NCBI RefSeq assembly: GCF_014192475.1
Contig: NZ_JACHXZ010000004.1
Coordinates: forward strand, 361,348-425,347
From: Simiduia aestuariiviva
Lineage (GTDB): Bacteria > Pseudomonadota > Gammaproteobacteria > Pseudomonadales > Cellvibrionaceae
Reading direction: 5' to 3'
Length of the DNA stretch: 64,000 bases
A program made the position numbers and the translations under genes. Positions 1 through 8,371 of the stretch are shown in pieces; position 1 is the stretch's first letter, and each line of letters starts with the position of its first letter. The notes beneath the pieces are model-generated. The model made no database searches. It saw only the letters and a program-made list of their open reading frames with translations, and was not told the origin of the DNA.

Positions 1-2194
1 ACAGAGATTGTTGTTGCAACGCCGGGTCTTGACTGTTGCGCGCTTGCTTTAACAGTTCGTCGGCAGCCGCCGACCAATTTTCACTGCGCTCATAAATCAA
101 CACCATTTTTGGTGTGATATTTGGCGTCAGTGCGTGATTTGGGTAGCGTCGGCGAAATGCCAACAACAGCTCCTCTGCCTCTTGCCAGCGCTCTAAGTCC
201 ATCAAGTAGCTCGCGGCATCGTACTGCGCGCTGATGGCAATATCGCTGTCCGGCGCCAATGCCTGCACGCGTATTAACTGTTCTACAGCAAGTGCGATAC
301 TGCCAGCGGCAATCAATTGTTCGGCGCGTTTAAACACGCTGGCGGCGATGCGAGTTTTTATGTCCTCGCGCTGGGGGTCCCGTGCAGGTAGCAAATCCAG
401 CACTTGATTGTAGGCGTATTCCGCCGACTCAAACTGGGTGGTGTCGTAATAACTTTGTGCCAATACCAACCACGCGGTTTTGCGCAGTGCCGCGTCCGGC
501 TGCGGCTGCCACTGAGTCACCTGAATGGCGGCGGCAATGGCGTCATTGGGTTTACCTTGCGCCAACAATTCATTGGCTGCTTGGGTCAATACCGCCGCCG
601 CCCGCGCATCCTTTGGATAAGTCTGGGCAAAACGCAGTGAACTCGATATTTTTAAATCTTGCCACGCTTGCTGATCTGCTACGTCCACAGTAGCGCGCCC
701 AGTCATTTCGGTGGCGGCCAGAATCGCGCTGTAGCCAGCTTCGGCGCCCCGGATGGCATCTTTATATTGATAAGCGACTTGTTCAAATGCCGTAAATGCG
801 GCTTCGAGCTGATCCGCTTCAAACAGCGCCTCGCCCATCAGAAATGCCATTTCAGGCGTTTTTTTATCGTCCGGAAAGGTGCTAATGAATTCCGAATACC
901 AGAGTGCCGCTTGCGCATAATGCTGCGAGCGTTTGGCCTGAAGCGCTGGCGCCAATTTGGCGCGCTCCGACGATTTCAGCTTATCGATATCAATCTGGGC
1001 CTGTTGTGCACTGGCGTGTTCGTAACTTGCCAGCTCATCTAGATAACTGTGCAAATGGGTGCGCAGCGGCTGCCGTTCGGCATCCGTCAGCGTGCTCCAG
1101 TAGGCACTGGTATACCCATAAATGCGCACATAATCTTCTTTGGCCGGCAATATCAACGAGGGGAAATTGCCCTGGCCATAAACTTCAATCTGGCGCACGG
1201 AAAACGCGGGCGAATATTGGTCTAGCGCATTATTCGACACATAGTGTCCATAGGTATCCGCACTATCGCGGTACCGCTCTTTTTCTAAATAGAGTTCACC
1301 GAGGGCGCTGTACAGCAAGTGGTGGTAGTGGCGCTTGCCCTTGCTGGCGTAGGTGTTTTCAATTGTGTCAGCGCCGTCTAAATAGGAAAAAGTCACCGCC
1401 ATAATGCGCAGTGAATCGGTGAGCAAATTGCGATTGCTAGCGGTCAAGCTGGCGGCATCAGCGCCCGGCGGCAGCAAACGATCCAACACCGTGGTAAACG
1501 AATCCAACGACTGGGCATACCAGCCACGCTTAAACATACTCCAACCGTGCATGTAGGTCGCGTTAATGTAATAGGGTGTGTGCGGGCCCGCATCCATTAC
1601 CGCCTGATAGCGATCTGCGGCAGTGACATAGTTACCGGCACTGAAGGCCGCCTCGGCGCGACGAAACTGCGCTTCGGCCACAAAGCTGCCCTCGGGATGA
1701 TGCTCTGTGAGCTGACCCAATACCGCATTCGAGGCCTCGACATTACCCACTAATGCATGGGCTTTGGCCAGCTGGTATATGGCCTCTTGTCGTTTATTTG
1801 GATCGTAGAGTTCGTCCATGGTGATGGCGAGTAACGCCTCGTACTGCACAATCACATCGTTGAAATAGGGCGTAGGGTCCTCGGTTCCGTCTAACAGCTT
1901 TTGCTCGGCACGCAACATACTTAATTCGGCTAACCGCTCGTAGATGTCACGCTTGATGCGTTCATCTTCCGCCACCTCTAGCGCCATCTGATAGCGCTGC
2001 TGAACCACCGCCAACTCTGTATCTGCCACCAAGGGCTTAACTTCCGGCAAACGCGCTGGCTGCAACGCAGATAACTTTGGGCTGTCATCTATTAGCGCAT
2101 CTTCGTCGAACATACTGCACGCCGAAACCGTGAGTAGTCCCGCTAAAGACAGCGCCAATGCCAAAGGTCGTTTAATACACGGGATGCGCGCCAT
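1..2194 (-). CDS. TPR-repeat outer-membrane lipoprotein (partial, C-terminus beyond left edge)
   Basis: I translated this frame by hand: it starts with ATG at 2194 and stays open to the window edge, giving at least 731 codons. The N-terminus has a basic start, a hydrophobic stretch and a lipobox ending VSAC with the lipidated Cys at residue 26, so the product should be a lipoprotein. The rest is alpha-helical with many TPR-like pairs (patterns such as AIYQLAKAHALVGN and AEAQFRRAEAAFSAGNY). Its ATG overlaps the stop of the upstream TPR gene (TAATG), so the two are translationally coupled. Function is unknown. From memory, such tandem TPR genes often lie beside ExbB/ExbD/AgmX-like genes, which would be outside this window. 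Confidence 0.85.
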   Translation of the reverse strand, partial: MARIPCIKRPLALALSLAGLLTVSACSMFDEDALIDDSPKLSALQPARLPEVKPLVADTELAVVQQRYQMALEVAEDERIKRDIYERLAELSMLRAEQKLLDGTEDPTPYFNDVIVQYEALLAITMDELYDPNKRQEAIYQLAKAHALVGNVEASNAVLGQLTEHHPEGSFVAEAQFRRAEAAFSAGNYVTAADRYQAVMDAGPHTPYYINATYMHGWSMFKRGWYAQSLDSFTTVLDRLLPPGADAASLTASNRNLLTDSLRIMAVTFSYLDGADTIENTYASKGKRHYHHLLYSALGELYLEKERYRDSADTYGHYVSNNALDQYSPAFSVRQIEVYGQGNFPSLILPAKEDYVRIYGYTSAYWSTLTDAERQPLRTHLHSYLDELASYEHASAQQAQIDIDKLKSSERAKLAPALQAKRSQHYAQAALWYSEFISTFPDDKKTPEMAFLMGEALFEADQLEAAFTAFEQVAYQYKDAIRGAEAGYSAILAATEMTGRATVDVADQQAWQDLKISSSLRFAQTYPKDARAAAVLTQAANELLAQGKPNDAIAAAIQVTQWQPQPDAALRKTAWLVLAQSYYDTTQFESAEYAYNQVLDLLPARDPQREDIKTRIAASVFKRAEQLIAAGSIALAVEQLIRVQALAPDSDIAISAQYDAASYLMDLERWQEAEELLLAFRRRYPNHALTPNITPKMVLIYERSENWSAAADELLKQARNSQDPALQQQSL

Positions 2195-4074
2195 TACTGC
2201 TTTAACCGCTCGTCATATAGGCGCGCAACACTCAGTCGCGTTCGAGCCAAATAGTTTTTAATACGCACTTGTTGTGCATCCAGTGCGGCGATTACCTGTC
2301 CGTGCAAGGCCTGCTCTTCCACTAACATTTGTCGATCAATGGCAACCGTCGCGGCTGCCAAACGCTGGTCTAGCGCCAGCATGCGCTGCTGGTAAGGTAG
2401 AATTTCTGGCGCTTCATCAATGGCTTTGCGCAGGGACGTACCTGCGCGATTCAGGTTATCCAATTCGCTATTGAGGCTTGCCACAGCGCGTTTTTGGGCC
2501 CATAGATTCGCGCTAAATTGTTCCTGTGCCTGCCACAGTAAAACACCGCGATAAAAATCTAATTGCTGTTGCTCCCACTCAACAGACTCACCCGCTTGCT
2601 GCATTTGCGCTAAGGCATTCTGGGCACCCTGAATACGATCTAATTGATCGAGCATGTCCTCATCGGTGACCAAGGCGATATAATCTTGATTCTTCTCTAT
2701 CTGCATTAACCAGCCATGTATTTCTCGCGCCTGCTCGCGCAATGGCAGTTCTTGATCCATCTTTCCCGACGCTTGCATGGCAGCCACTTTTTCACTGCGA
2801 AGTAGCCCGCGCTGTACCAACAAATCCGCGTAAATTTCTTGCTTGCGCTGCCACTGCGCAAGGGTTTCTTGCATAAACAGTAAATCGCGCACTGCTTGCA
2901 CTCGGGATTGAAAGTCGTTACTTGCAAAAATCTCAGACAAATACGCCAGTTCAGGTTTAAGTGAAACTTCTGTGTCGAGCGCAAACCAGCTTTGGTTTTC
3001 CTGGCCGCCATGGGAGCGAATGATTTCCAGCAAGTAGTCGCCGGCCAACTGGTCTCGCAATGCTTGGATTTTTTCTAGCTCGCGAACAAATATTTGTTCA
3101 GCGCCTTCATAGGCATCCAGTGCCGCAACGTCGGCGCCAAGTTGCTCGTAGGCGTAGGGCACAGCCAACATGGATTCCAGTACGCTGACCTGCTGCAGAG
3201 AGCCTTCATTCAGTTTTTGCCAAGGTGCCAAAGCTAGTTCGAAATTTTCGAGCGCCGCCTGCGCCCAGCCCAAGCCCAGCAGCGCACGATCGGAATAGGG
3301 GCCGCTCAACCGCACTTGATTAAACGCGGCGATGGCCTTTTGGTATTGTCCTTGCTGAATATGAACATAACCCATGGCGGTAAAAGCGCGGTCGCGCAGC
3401 GCGCGCTGTAATTTTTGCTCGATGGGATTTTCACGCAATGGGGTCGAGGTTGCCGCGCGCAAATAGGTCAATGCATTTATGCTTTCACCTTGCCGACCCA
3501 ACGCCACGCCCAGGTTGTAGTTGACCAATTCATGCCAATTGCCCATGTCAGGTAATTGGTTGTAGAGAATTTGCGCCGCCTGATAGTCTTCATTGCGAAG
3601 ATAGATTTGAAGGCGCATGGCGGAAAGTTCGCGCGCCAGGCTGCGGTCTATCTCCGCAGAAATATTGTCAAAACTATCGCGTGCGCCCTGCCAATCGCCT
3701 TGCTGATATTGCAGTTTGCCGAGATAAAACCAGGCCGTATCGCGCACATTTAAGGGTTTATTTTCGGTGAGCAGTTCGCTGAAAGCCGTGCCCGCACGCT
3801 GCTCCATACCAAAGGCCAAACCGATGGCACCGGCGATGATTTGAGGGTTGTCTTTATGGCCCTGAATACCGCCGCGCGCCTCGGCCACCATCAGCTCACT
3901 GAGTGCGGCGAAATAGTTTTGCTGGTAGTACTCAAATAACGTGACACCGTAGCGCAGATCGGCCACAGAAGACGGCAGAGGTTCAGCCTTGTCGGCGGCG
4001 GTAACCGTGGCGCAACTGATTATCGCCCACCCCGTTAACGACCGAGCGAGAGATCTAGCCCAACAGATCCTCAC
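2194..4074 (-). CDS. Exported TPR-repeat protein, middle gene of a three-gene set
   Basis: The 626-residue product begins at a GTG (4074) two bases after the TGA of the upstream gene. Residues 1 to about 27 form a signal peptide with no lipobox Cys, so it is probably periplasmic. Several TPR-like helical pairs follow between about residues 40 and 300 (for example the AWFYLGKLQYQQGDWQGA and RALLGLGWAQAALENF stretches). The C-terminal half is long helix, Gln/Glu/Leu-rich and probably coiled coil. The tight spacing on both sides means it is made with the lipoprotein gene that follows. I do not recognise a defined function; protein-protein scaffolding is the family-level expectation. Confidence 0.85.
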   Translation of the reverse strand: MRICWARSLARSLTGWAIISCATVTAADKAEPLPSSVADLRYGVTLFEYYQQNYFAALSELMVAEARGGIQGHKDNPQIIAGAIGLAFGMEQRAGTAFSELLTENKPLNVRDTAWFYLGKLQYQQGDWQGARDSFDNISAEIDRSLARELSAMRLQIYLRNEDYQAAQILYNQLPDMGNWHELVNYNLGVALGRQGESINALTYLRAATSTPLRENPIEQKLQRALRDRAFTAMGYVHIQQGQYQKAIAAFNQVRLSGPYSDRALLGLGWAQAALENFELALAPWQKLNEGSLQQVSVLESMLAVPYAYEQLGADVAALDAYEGAEQIFVRELEKIQALRDQLAGDYLLEIIRSHGGQENQSWFALDTEVSLKPELAYLSEIFASNDFQSRVQAVRDLLFMQETLAQWQRKQEIYADLLVQRGLLRSEKVAAMQASGKMDQELPLREQAREIHGWLMQIEKNQDYIALVTDEDMLDQLDRIQGAQNALAQMQQAGESVEWEQQQLDFYRGVLLWQAQEQFSANLWAQKRAVASLNSELDNLNRAGTSLRKAIDEAPEILPYQQRMLALDQRLAAATVAIDRQMLVEEQALHGQVIAALDAQQVRIKNYLARTRLSVARLYDERLKQ

Positions 4075-4076
4075 AA

Positions 4077-4595
4077 TCAGTTATCCCATTCCTTTATATC
4101 GAAGTCCGGTTGCATACGCGCGGTGGAATCGTTGATGCGAATTTCTAACACTTTCGGATCTTCGTCCTTGTCGATGGTGAGCCGCGCTCCACGCTTGTAG
4201 TCCCGGCCATCGGGCCCCTGACCAACAAACACGGCACTCACCTCGTGTTCGCCGGCTTTTAGATTGCCCATATATAAGCGCTGAACGCCGCCCCGAAACA
4301 GTGCATCAAGCTGCTGCTCCGTGTACAAATGGCTGGCTACGAGCTCGTCATCAATGAGCAATTTGACGGCGTCTAAACGGAAAAATTTGCCCACATCCAT
4401 GGACAAAAATACGCTTACCTGACTATTGGCGGGATACAGCAATTCCTCTTCCAGAATCAATAGATCGCGGTTGAGTTCCAGTACCCGCTGCTTGAGCGCT
4501 TCTACTTCGCTGGCATCTTGAGCAAACACCGAGGCACTTGTGGCCGACATCACCAAGCACAGTGCCGTTGCCAGCCAACCCATCCGATTGAGCAT
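4077..4595 (-). CDS. Small exported protein, first gene of the TPR set
   Basis: I chose the ATG at 4595 rather than an upstream in-frame start because it has an AGGAA ribosome site seven bases before it and opens directly into a signal peptide (hydrophobic to about residue 22, cleavage near VFAQ). The mature part of about 150 residues starts with a short helical coiled-coil segment (VEALKQRVLELNRDL) and continues as a beta-rich domain containing KAGEHEVSAVFVGQGPDG, which resembles a small immunoglobulin-like or PEGA-like fold. I do not recognise the family. Its stop lies two bases before the GTG of the TPR gene, so it heads the operon. Confidence 0.8.
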   Translation of the reverse strand: MLNRMGWLATALCLVMSATSASVFAQDASEVEALKQRVLELNRDLLILEEELLYPANSQVSVFLSMDVGKFFRLDAVKLLIDDELVASHLYTEQQLDALFRGGVQRLYMGNLKAGEHEVSAVFVGQGPDGRDYKRGARLTIDKDEDPKVLEIRINDSTARMQPDFDIKEWDN

Positions 4596-4794
4596 TGGAA
4601 AATTCCTTTCAATTTTTGGCGCGTAAATCATTTTGTACAGGTTTTGAGCAAGGCGCTTGAGCACCCTTTTGATCTCGCAAAATGCAGAGACAAAAACAAA
4701 CCACAGTCTAGGGACTCGCGAGTATAATTTCTTTGCCGCAGGCCACAAAAGCCCGATTCTACGCACCCAACTTCGGGAAAAGAAGCGCGTATCG

Positions 4795-5772
4795 TCAATT
4801 GGAGTCAGGCGCTTGCAAACCGCTGCTGAAATGCACCTGCCCCTTTGCGTCGATAATAATGGCATCAAAATTTGGCAGCCGCTCGATCAACGCCAAACCT
4901 TTAGTCACCCCCAACACAAACACCGTCGTGGATAGCGGGTCTGTATCAAAGCCCGAAGGGCCCAAAACTGTCACACTCATGACCCCAGCGGTGGATTGGC
5001 CGGTGCGCGGATTGAGAATGTGGTGTACCCGTTGGCCGTGTTCGTCGATGAAAAATCGCTCGTAGTCCCCTGAGGTGGACATGGCCGTGTCGCTCAATGG
5101 CAATTTAAGCGCCAACGCATCGGCGTCGCGCGGATTCTTTACCCCGACGATCCACGGCCGGCCACGCTTGTCACCCAGCATTCGACTGTCGCCACCGGCA
5201 CTCACTGAGGCGTGTGTTACGCCGTGTTCACGCAACCGCGCGACCGCGCGATCCACCGCGTAACCCTTGGCAATGCCGCCCAAGTCGATACGTAAATCTG
5301 GGTGGTCAAAGAAAACCGTGCGCGCCTGATGGTCGAGTTTAATTCGCCGATAATTAATGGCGGGCAACAGTCGTTCACGCGCCTCGGCCGCCGGCTGTGT
5401 ACCCGCCCGATAGTCGTAGTAGAAACCTACGGAGGCGAAGGTAATGTCGAAGGCGCCTCCGCTCAATTCACCGTAGTAGAGCGATTTATCCAACAATTGC
5501 AGTAATTCCGGGGACACCGGTACCGGCGACATGGCGGCCTGTGCATTGAGCCGATATAACTCCGAGGTTTCGATCCAGGGGCTCAACCATTGATCGACGC
5601 GGCGCATTTCGTCCATGACCGCCGCTGCCGCGCGGGCGGCTTGGGTGGCATCTTCGTGCCAGAGATAGACGCTGATCTCGGTGCCCATGATGGCCGCGCG
5701 CTCATAGTGCCACTCGGCATGGGCGGAGACCGACACGCACAGGGCCAACAGCCAACCCACAAAGGCTTTCAC
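4795..5772 (-). CDS. apbE: FAD:protein FMN transferase (ApbE family)
   Basis: ApbE enzymes cut FAD and attach FMN covalently to Ser/Thr of exported redox proteins. The 325-residue product has a cleavable signal peptide (residues 1-19, ending AHA) and no lipobox, so it should be soluble in the periplasm. Family motifs appear in order: SGGAFDIT, RIDLGGIAKGYAVD, SAGGDSRMLG, STSGDYERFF, HHILNPRTG and a metal-site segment DTDPLSTTVFVLG. That last segment usually reads closer to ADALST; the Asp is kept. The start is GTG at 5772, overlapping the TGA of gspN by four bases (GTGA), so apbE is translationally coupled to the end of the type II secretion operon. No Nqr or Rnf genes lie in the window, and the flavin acceptor is not evident. 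Confidence 0.93.
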   Translation of the reverse strand: MKAFVGWLLALCVSVSAHAEWHYERAAIMGTEISVYLWHEDATQAARAAAAVMDEMRRVDQWLSPWIETSELYRLNAQAAMSPVPVSPELLQLLDKSLYYGELSGGAFDITFASVGFYYDYRAGTQPAAEARERLLPAINYRRIKLDHQARTVFFDHPDLRIDLGGIAKGYAVDRAVARLREHGVTHASVSAGGDSRMLGDKRGRPWIVGVKNPRDADALALKLPLSDTAMSTSGDYERFFIDEHGQRVHHILNPRTGQSTAGVMSVTVLGPSGFDTDPLSTTVFVLGVTKGLALIERLPNFDAIIIDAKGQVHFSSGLQAPDSN

Positions 5773-6566
5773 GGCAACTGCAGTTCCATGAGGTATTCGT
5801 CGCCGCGCGCTTCAAAGCCGAGCAGCGCCAAGCCATTGCCCCACTGCAAGCGGTAGGATTCAGACAAACGCAACCGCGACGATAAGCGGGTCTCTAGCCC
5901 CGCCAAACCGAATGCCAGCTGATCGCTTTGGGCCTGCCACTGAATAGCTTGATCATCACTGATTAACGATGCGGTATAAGGCCCGCCAACCGGTCCCGCC
6001 AGCAATAGATCCAAATTGCCCAAATGCAACCAATCGCGCTCAACTTGGAGCGCCAACTGCTCGATGCGCCCGCTGCCGGAAATAGTGTCGATGCGATTGC
6101 CCGACAGGGTGACCTCATCGAGCGCCAACATGACCTGGCCCGCCGCTTCAATGGGCGCCATCAGGCGCAGAAAACTCGCGGGCATCTGTAAGCGCAGGCC
6201 GCTCAGTACTGTAGTGCCCGCTAGACTGTGACACACGCGCCCTTTAAATTGCTGCGCCTTAAGCAGTGCCTGAACCTGTGCACAGGCCTGCAAACTCAGC
6301 AGCGATGCGGGCTCCAGTTGCCAGTCCAACTCCCCTAAATCAAAAACCAGCTGCCGACCTTGGTGCGGCGCTAATTGCAGTCGCGCCGATTCCGCGGAGC
6401 CCGCCCAAAAACTGCCGCTCAACCCCTGCAATTGCAGACCACCGCCAGCGGCGGCACTGGCGAGCAGGCTGGCCGGCGCCAACCACAATAGCCAACCGAG
6501 CAACACACACACGCCGGCCAAGCTCCAGCGCCAATAGCTCACGTTCAATTTCACTGCCGTTGCCAT
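5769..6566 (-). CDS. gspN: Type II secretion system protein N
   Basis: GspN is a minor inner-membrane component of the type II secretion machine with a periplasmic domain of uncertain role. The 265-residue product has one transmembrane segment near residues 14-36 (WSLAGVCVLLGWLLWLAPA), then the typical GspN domain with LQGLSGSFWAGSAESARL and GELDWQLEPASLL. It follows gspM after a three-base gap and its stop overlaps the start of apbE. Length and position as last gsp gene match the family; GspN is absent from many type II operons, so its presence marks this as a full-length set. Confidence 0.9.
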   Translation of the reverse strand: MATAVKLNVSYWRWSLAGVCVLLGWLLWLAPASLLASAAAGGGLQLQGLSGSFWAGSAESARLQLAPHQGRQLVFDLGELDWQLEPASLLSLQACAQVQALLKAQQFKGRVCHSLAGTTVLSGLRLQMPASFLRLMAPIEAAGQVMLALDEVTLSGNRIDTISGSGRIEQLALQVERDWLHLGNLDLLLAGPVGGPYTASLISDDQAIQWQAQSDQLAFGLAGLETRLSSRLRLSESYRLQWGNGLALLGFEARGDEYLMELQLP

Positions 6567-6569
6567 GGG

Positions 6570-7067
6570 TTAGCGTGCCTGCTCAAGCCGTGCGGTTAAC
6601 AAAACCCAACCTTCTTTTTCGGTGGGATTGATGGTCAATTCATTGATGGTCACGCCTGCTACCGCCTCCATTTCATAGAGCCAACGCCACACGGCTTGGG
6701 TCGGTGATGCCTCTAGGCGCACGAACATTTCGCCTTGCTGCCCCGGCTGAATGCCCCGAATAGATAACCCCTGCGCGCGCAAGCTACTATCGATCAACTC
6801 AGTCATGCTGCCACCGCGCGCGCTGCGCTGTTGCGTAGCGTTGCCGCGACTCGCCTCAAGGCGCGCAGCCAATTGATCCACCTCAGCATAGGTGAGTTGG
6901 GTGCGCGCCAACGTTTGCCTGGCGTTATCGCGCAACCCATTGATCGGCTGCACTACCACAAGCCACACCAACATGACTGCTATCGCCACTGCGCCGCCCG
7001 CCAATAGGGCCTGTTCGCGGCGCGGGCGACCATAGAGGAGTTTCCCAAGAATTTTATCGAGGCTCAT
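6570..7067 (-). CDS. gspM: Type II secretion system protein M
   Basis: GspM is a bitopic inner-membrane protein that pairs with GspL and helps anchor the assembly ATPase. The 165-residue product has a short cytoplasmic head, a transmembrane segment near residues 22-42 (LLAGGAVAIAVMLVWLVVV), a coiled-coil stretch and a small C-terminal ferredoxin-like domain (MFVRLEASPTQAVWRWLYEM). Its ATG overlaps the TGA of gspL in an ATGA, the usual coupling for these partner proteins. Nothing unusual was seen. Confidence 0.92.
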   Translation of the reverse strand: MSLDKILGKLLYGRPRREQALLAGGAVAIAVMLVWLVVVQPINGLRDNARQTLARTQLTYAEVDQLAARLEASRGNATQQRSARGGSMTELIDSSLRAQGLSIRGIQPGQQGEMFVRLEASPTQAVWRWLYEMEAVAGVTINELTINPTEKEGWVLLTARLEQAR

Positions 7068-8371
7068 TTGCGTGTCACCTTCATGCGCGCCTGATGGACG
7101 CCATTGTTTACATTCACTGACAAGACCTCAGCGCCAAAACCCTGAGCCTTAAATTGGCTACTTAGTGCTTCGATGTCCGCCAGCGCCGGCGCTTGGATCG
7201 TGAGCCTCAGTTCTTGTGCATCATTGGAGAACTGTAAATTTTTAACTTCGACCCCCGACCTTGCCGTTAACACCGGCACCGCCCGCGAGAGCACGCTCAA
7301 CGCATTGCTGCCCTGTGCACCCGAGCCAAGGCGATTCACCTGATTGCGCAGCTGTTTGAGCGGGTCGCTGATGGCGCCGCTCGGCACTGCCGCCCGATAG
7401 CGTTCCGTGATGGCGGCTTTTAGTGCCTGGGTATGATTGGTTGCAATCTGCCATTCGGTCAGTGCCACTGTGAGGTGCACGCACAAGCCCGCCAAAAGTA
7501 ACACTGCAGGGAGCTTGATTAAGCCCAACCAACGGCTCAATGGAATGCGCGGGGAAAATTGCTCCACCGCTAGATTTGGGGCACTCGCTGACGCGGCGAG
7601 AGGCTCTGTGACCAAGCGCTTGAACAGACTGGCCTGGGCGAGTGACGGGGGCAGTGCGTCTGCAAGTTGAGTCAACAGCGCGTCGCCCGTCGCCAGCAGT
7701 TGAATGCGAGCGGGCTTGTGGTCATTGGCTAAACTTGCCAAAAACATTGGCACCAGTGCTGGCTGCACAGCGCCAAACCGGGTCGTGGATAGGCGATAGT
7801 AACAGCGCTGATCATCGAGCATTAACACCCATTCATCACCCGCGCTGTCGGGCAACAACGACGCCGCACTGATCACATACGAGACCGGTAGTTCGCGCTC
7901 GAAGAAGGGCGCCAACCATTGGTTCAAAAGGTCTGTTCGGCAATAGGCCAAATCCACCCCCTCGTCTCCCAAGGGCCCGTACACAAAATGCAGGTCGGTG
8001 ACATCATCGATGATGTCTTCTTCCAACTGAAAGGGCGCGAGCTTTTTAAAATAGCGTCGCTCTCCCGGCGCTACCAGCAACGATCGAGTCACTACAGCTT
8101 CCGCCGGCACCACCATGATCGCCTGTGCAGGCCACTGAGGCAGGGCGTCGCACAAGGCATTCACATCACCGGTTTGCATTTCGGTCCACTGGCCCGCGCT
8201 CAATCGGCGCCAGCGATAGCGTGGCTCGGCGGGCGTGTCAGGTGTGGCCTCGCCCAGCGGCTGAGGATAGAGATAGAGCCCCTCCAACGCCGAGCTGGTA
8301 GCGCTCAATTCACTGTCATTTATTGCCGGTTGGGGCAGCGCGTCTGTGGTCATAGCGTTATCGCTTATCAT
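7064..8371 (-). CDS. gspL: Type II secretion system protein L
   Basis: GspL links the cytoplasmic ATPase GspE to the membrane platform. The product (435 residues from the first ATG) has an N-terminal actin-like cytoplasmic region with WPAQAIMVVPAEAVVTRSLL and FQLEEDIIDDVTDLHFVYGP, a transmembrane segment around residues 285-305 (LPAVLLLAGLCVHLTVAL), and a C-terminal periplasmic ferredoxin-like domain (VEVKNLQFSNDAQELRLTIQ). Two starts are possible: the ATG at 8371, which overlaps gspK by 14 bases, or the ATG at 8353, four bases past the gspK stop. Neither has a strong ribosome site. Confidence 0.92.
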   Translation of the reverse strand: MISDNAMTTDALPQPAINDSELSATSSALEGLYLYPQPLGEATPDTPAEPRYRWRRLSAGQWTEMQTGDVNALCDALPQWPAQAIMVVPAEAVVTRSLLVAPGERRYFKKLAPFQLEEDIIDDVTDLHFVYGPLGDEGVDLAYCRTDLLNQWLAPFFERELPVSYVISAASLLPDSAGDEWVLMLDDQRCYYRLSTTRFGAVQPALVPMFLASLANDHKPARIQLLATGDALLTQLADALPPSLAQASLFKRLVTEPLAASASAPNLAVEQFSPRIPLSRWLGLIKLPAVLLLAGLCVHLTVALTEWQIATNHTQALKAAITERYRAAVPSGAISDPLKQLRNQVNRLGSGAQGSNALSVLSRAVPVLTARSGVEVKNLQFSNDAQELRLTIQAPALADIEALSSQFKAQGFGAEVLSVNVNNGVHQARMKVTRK

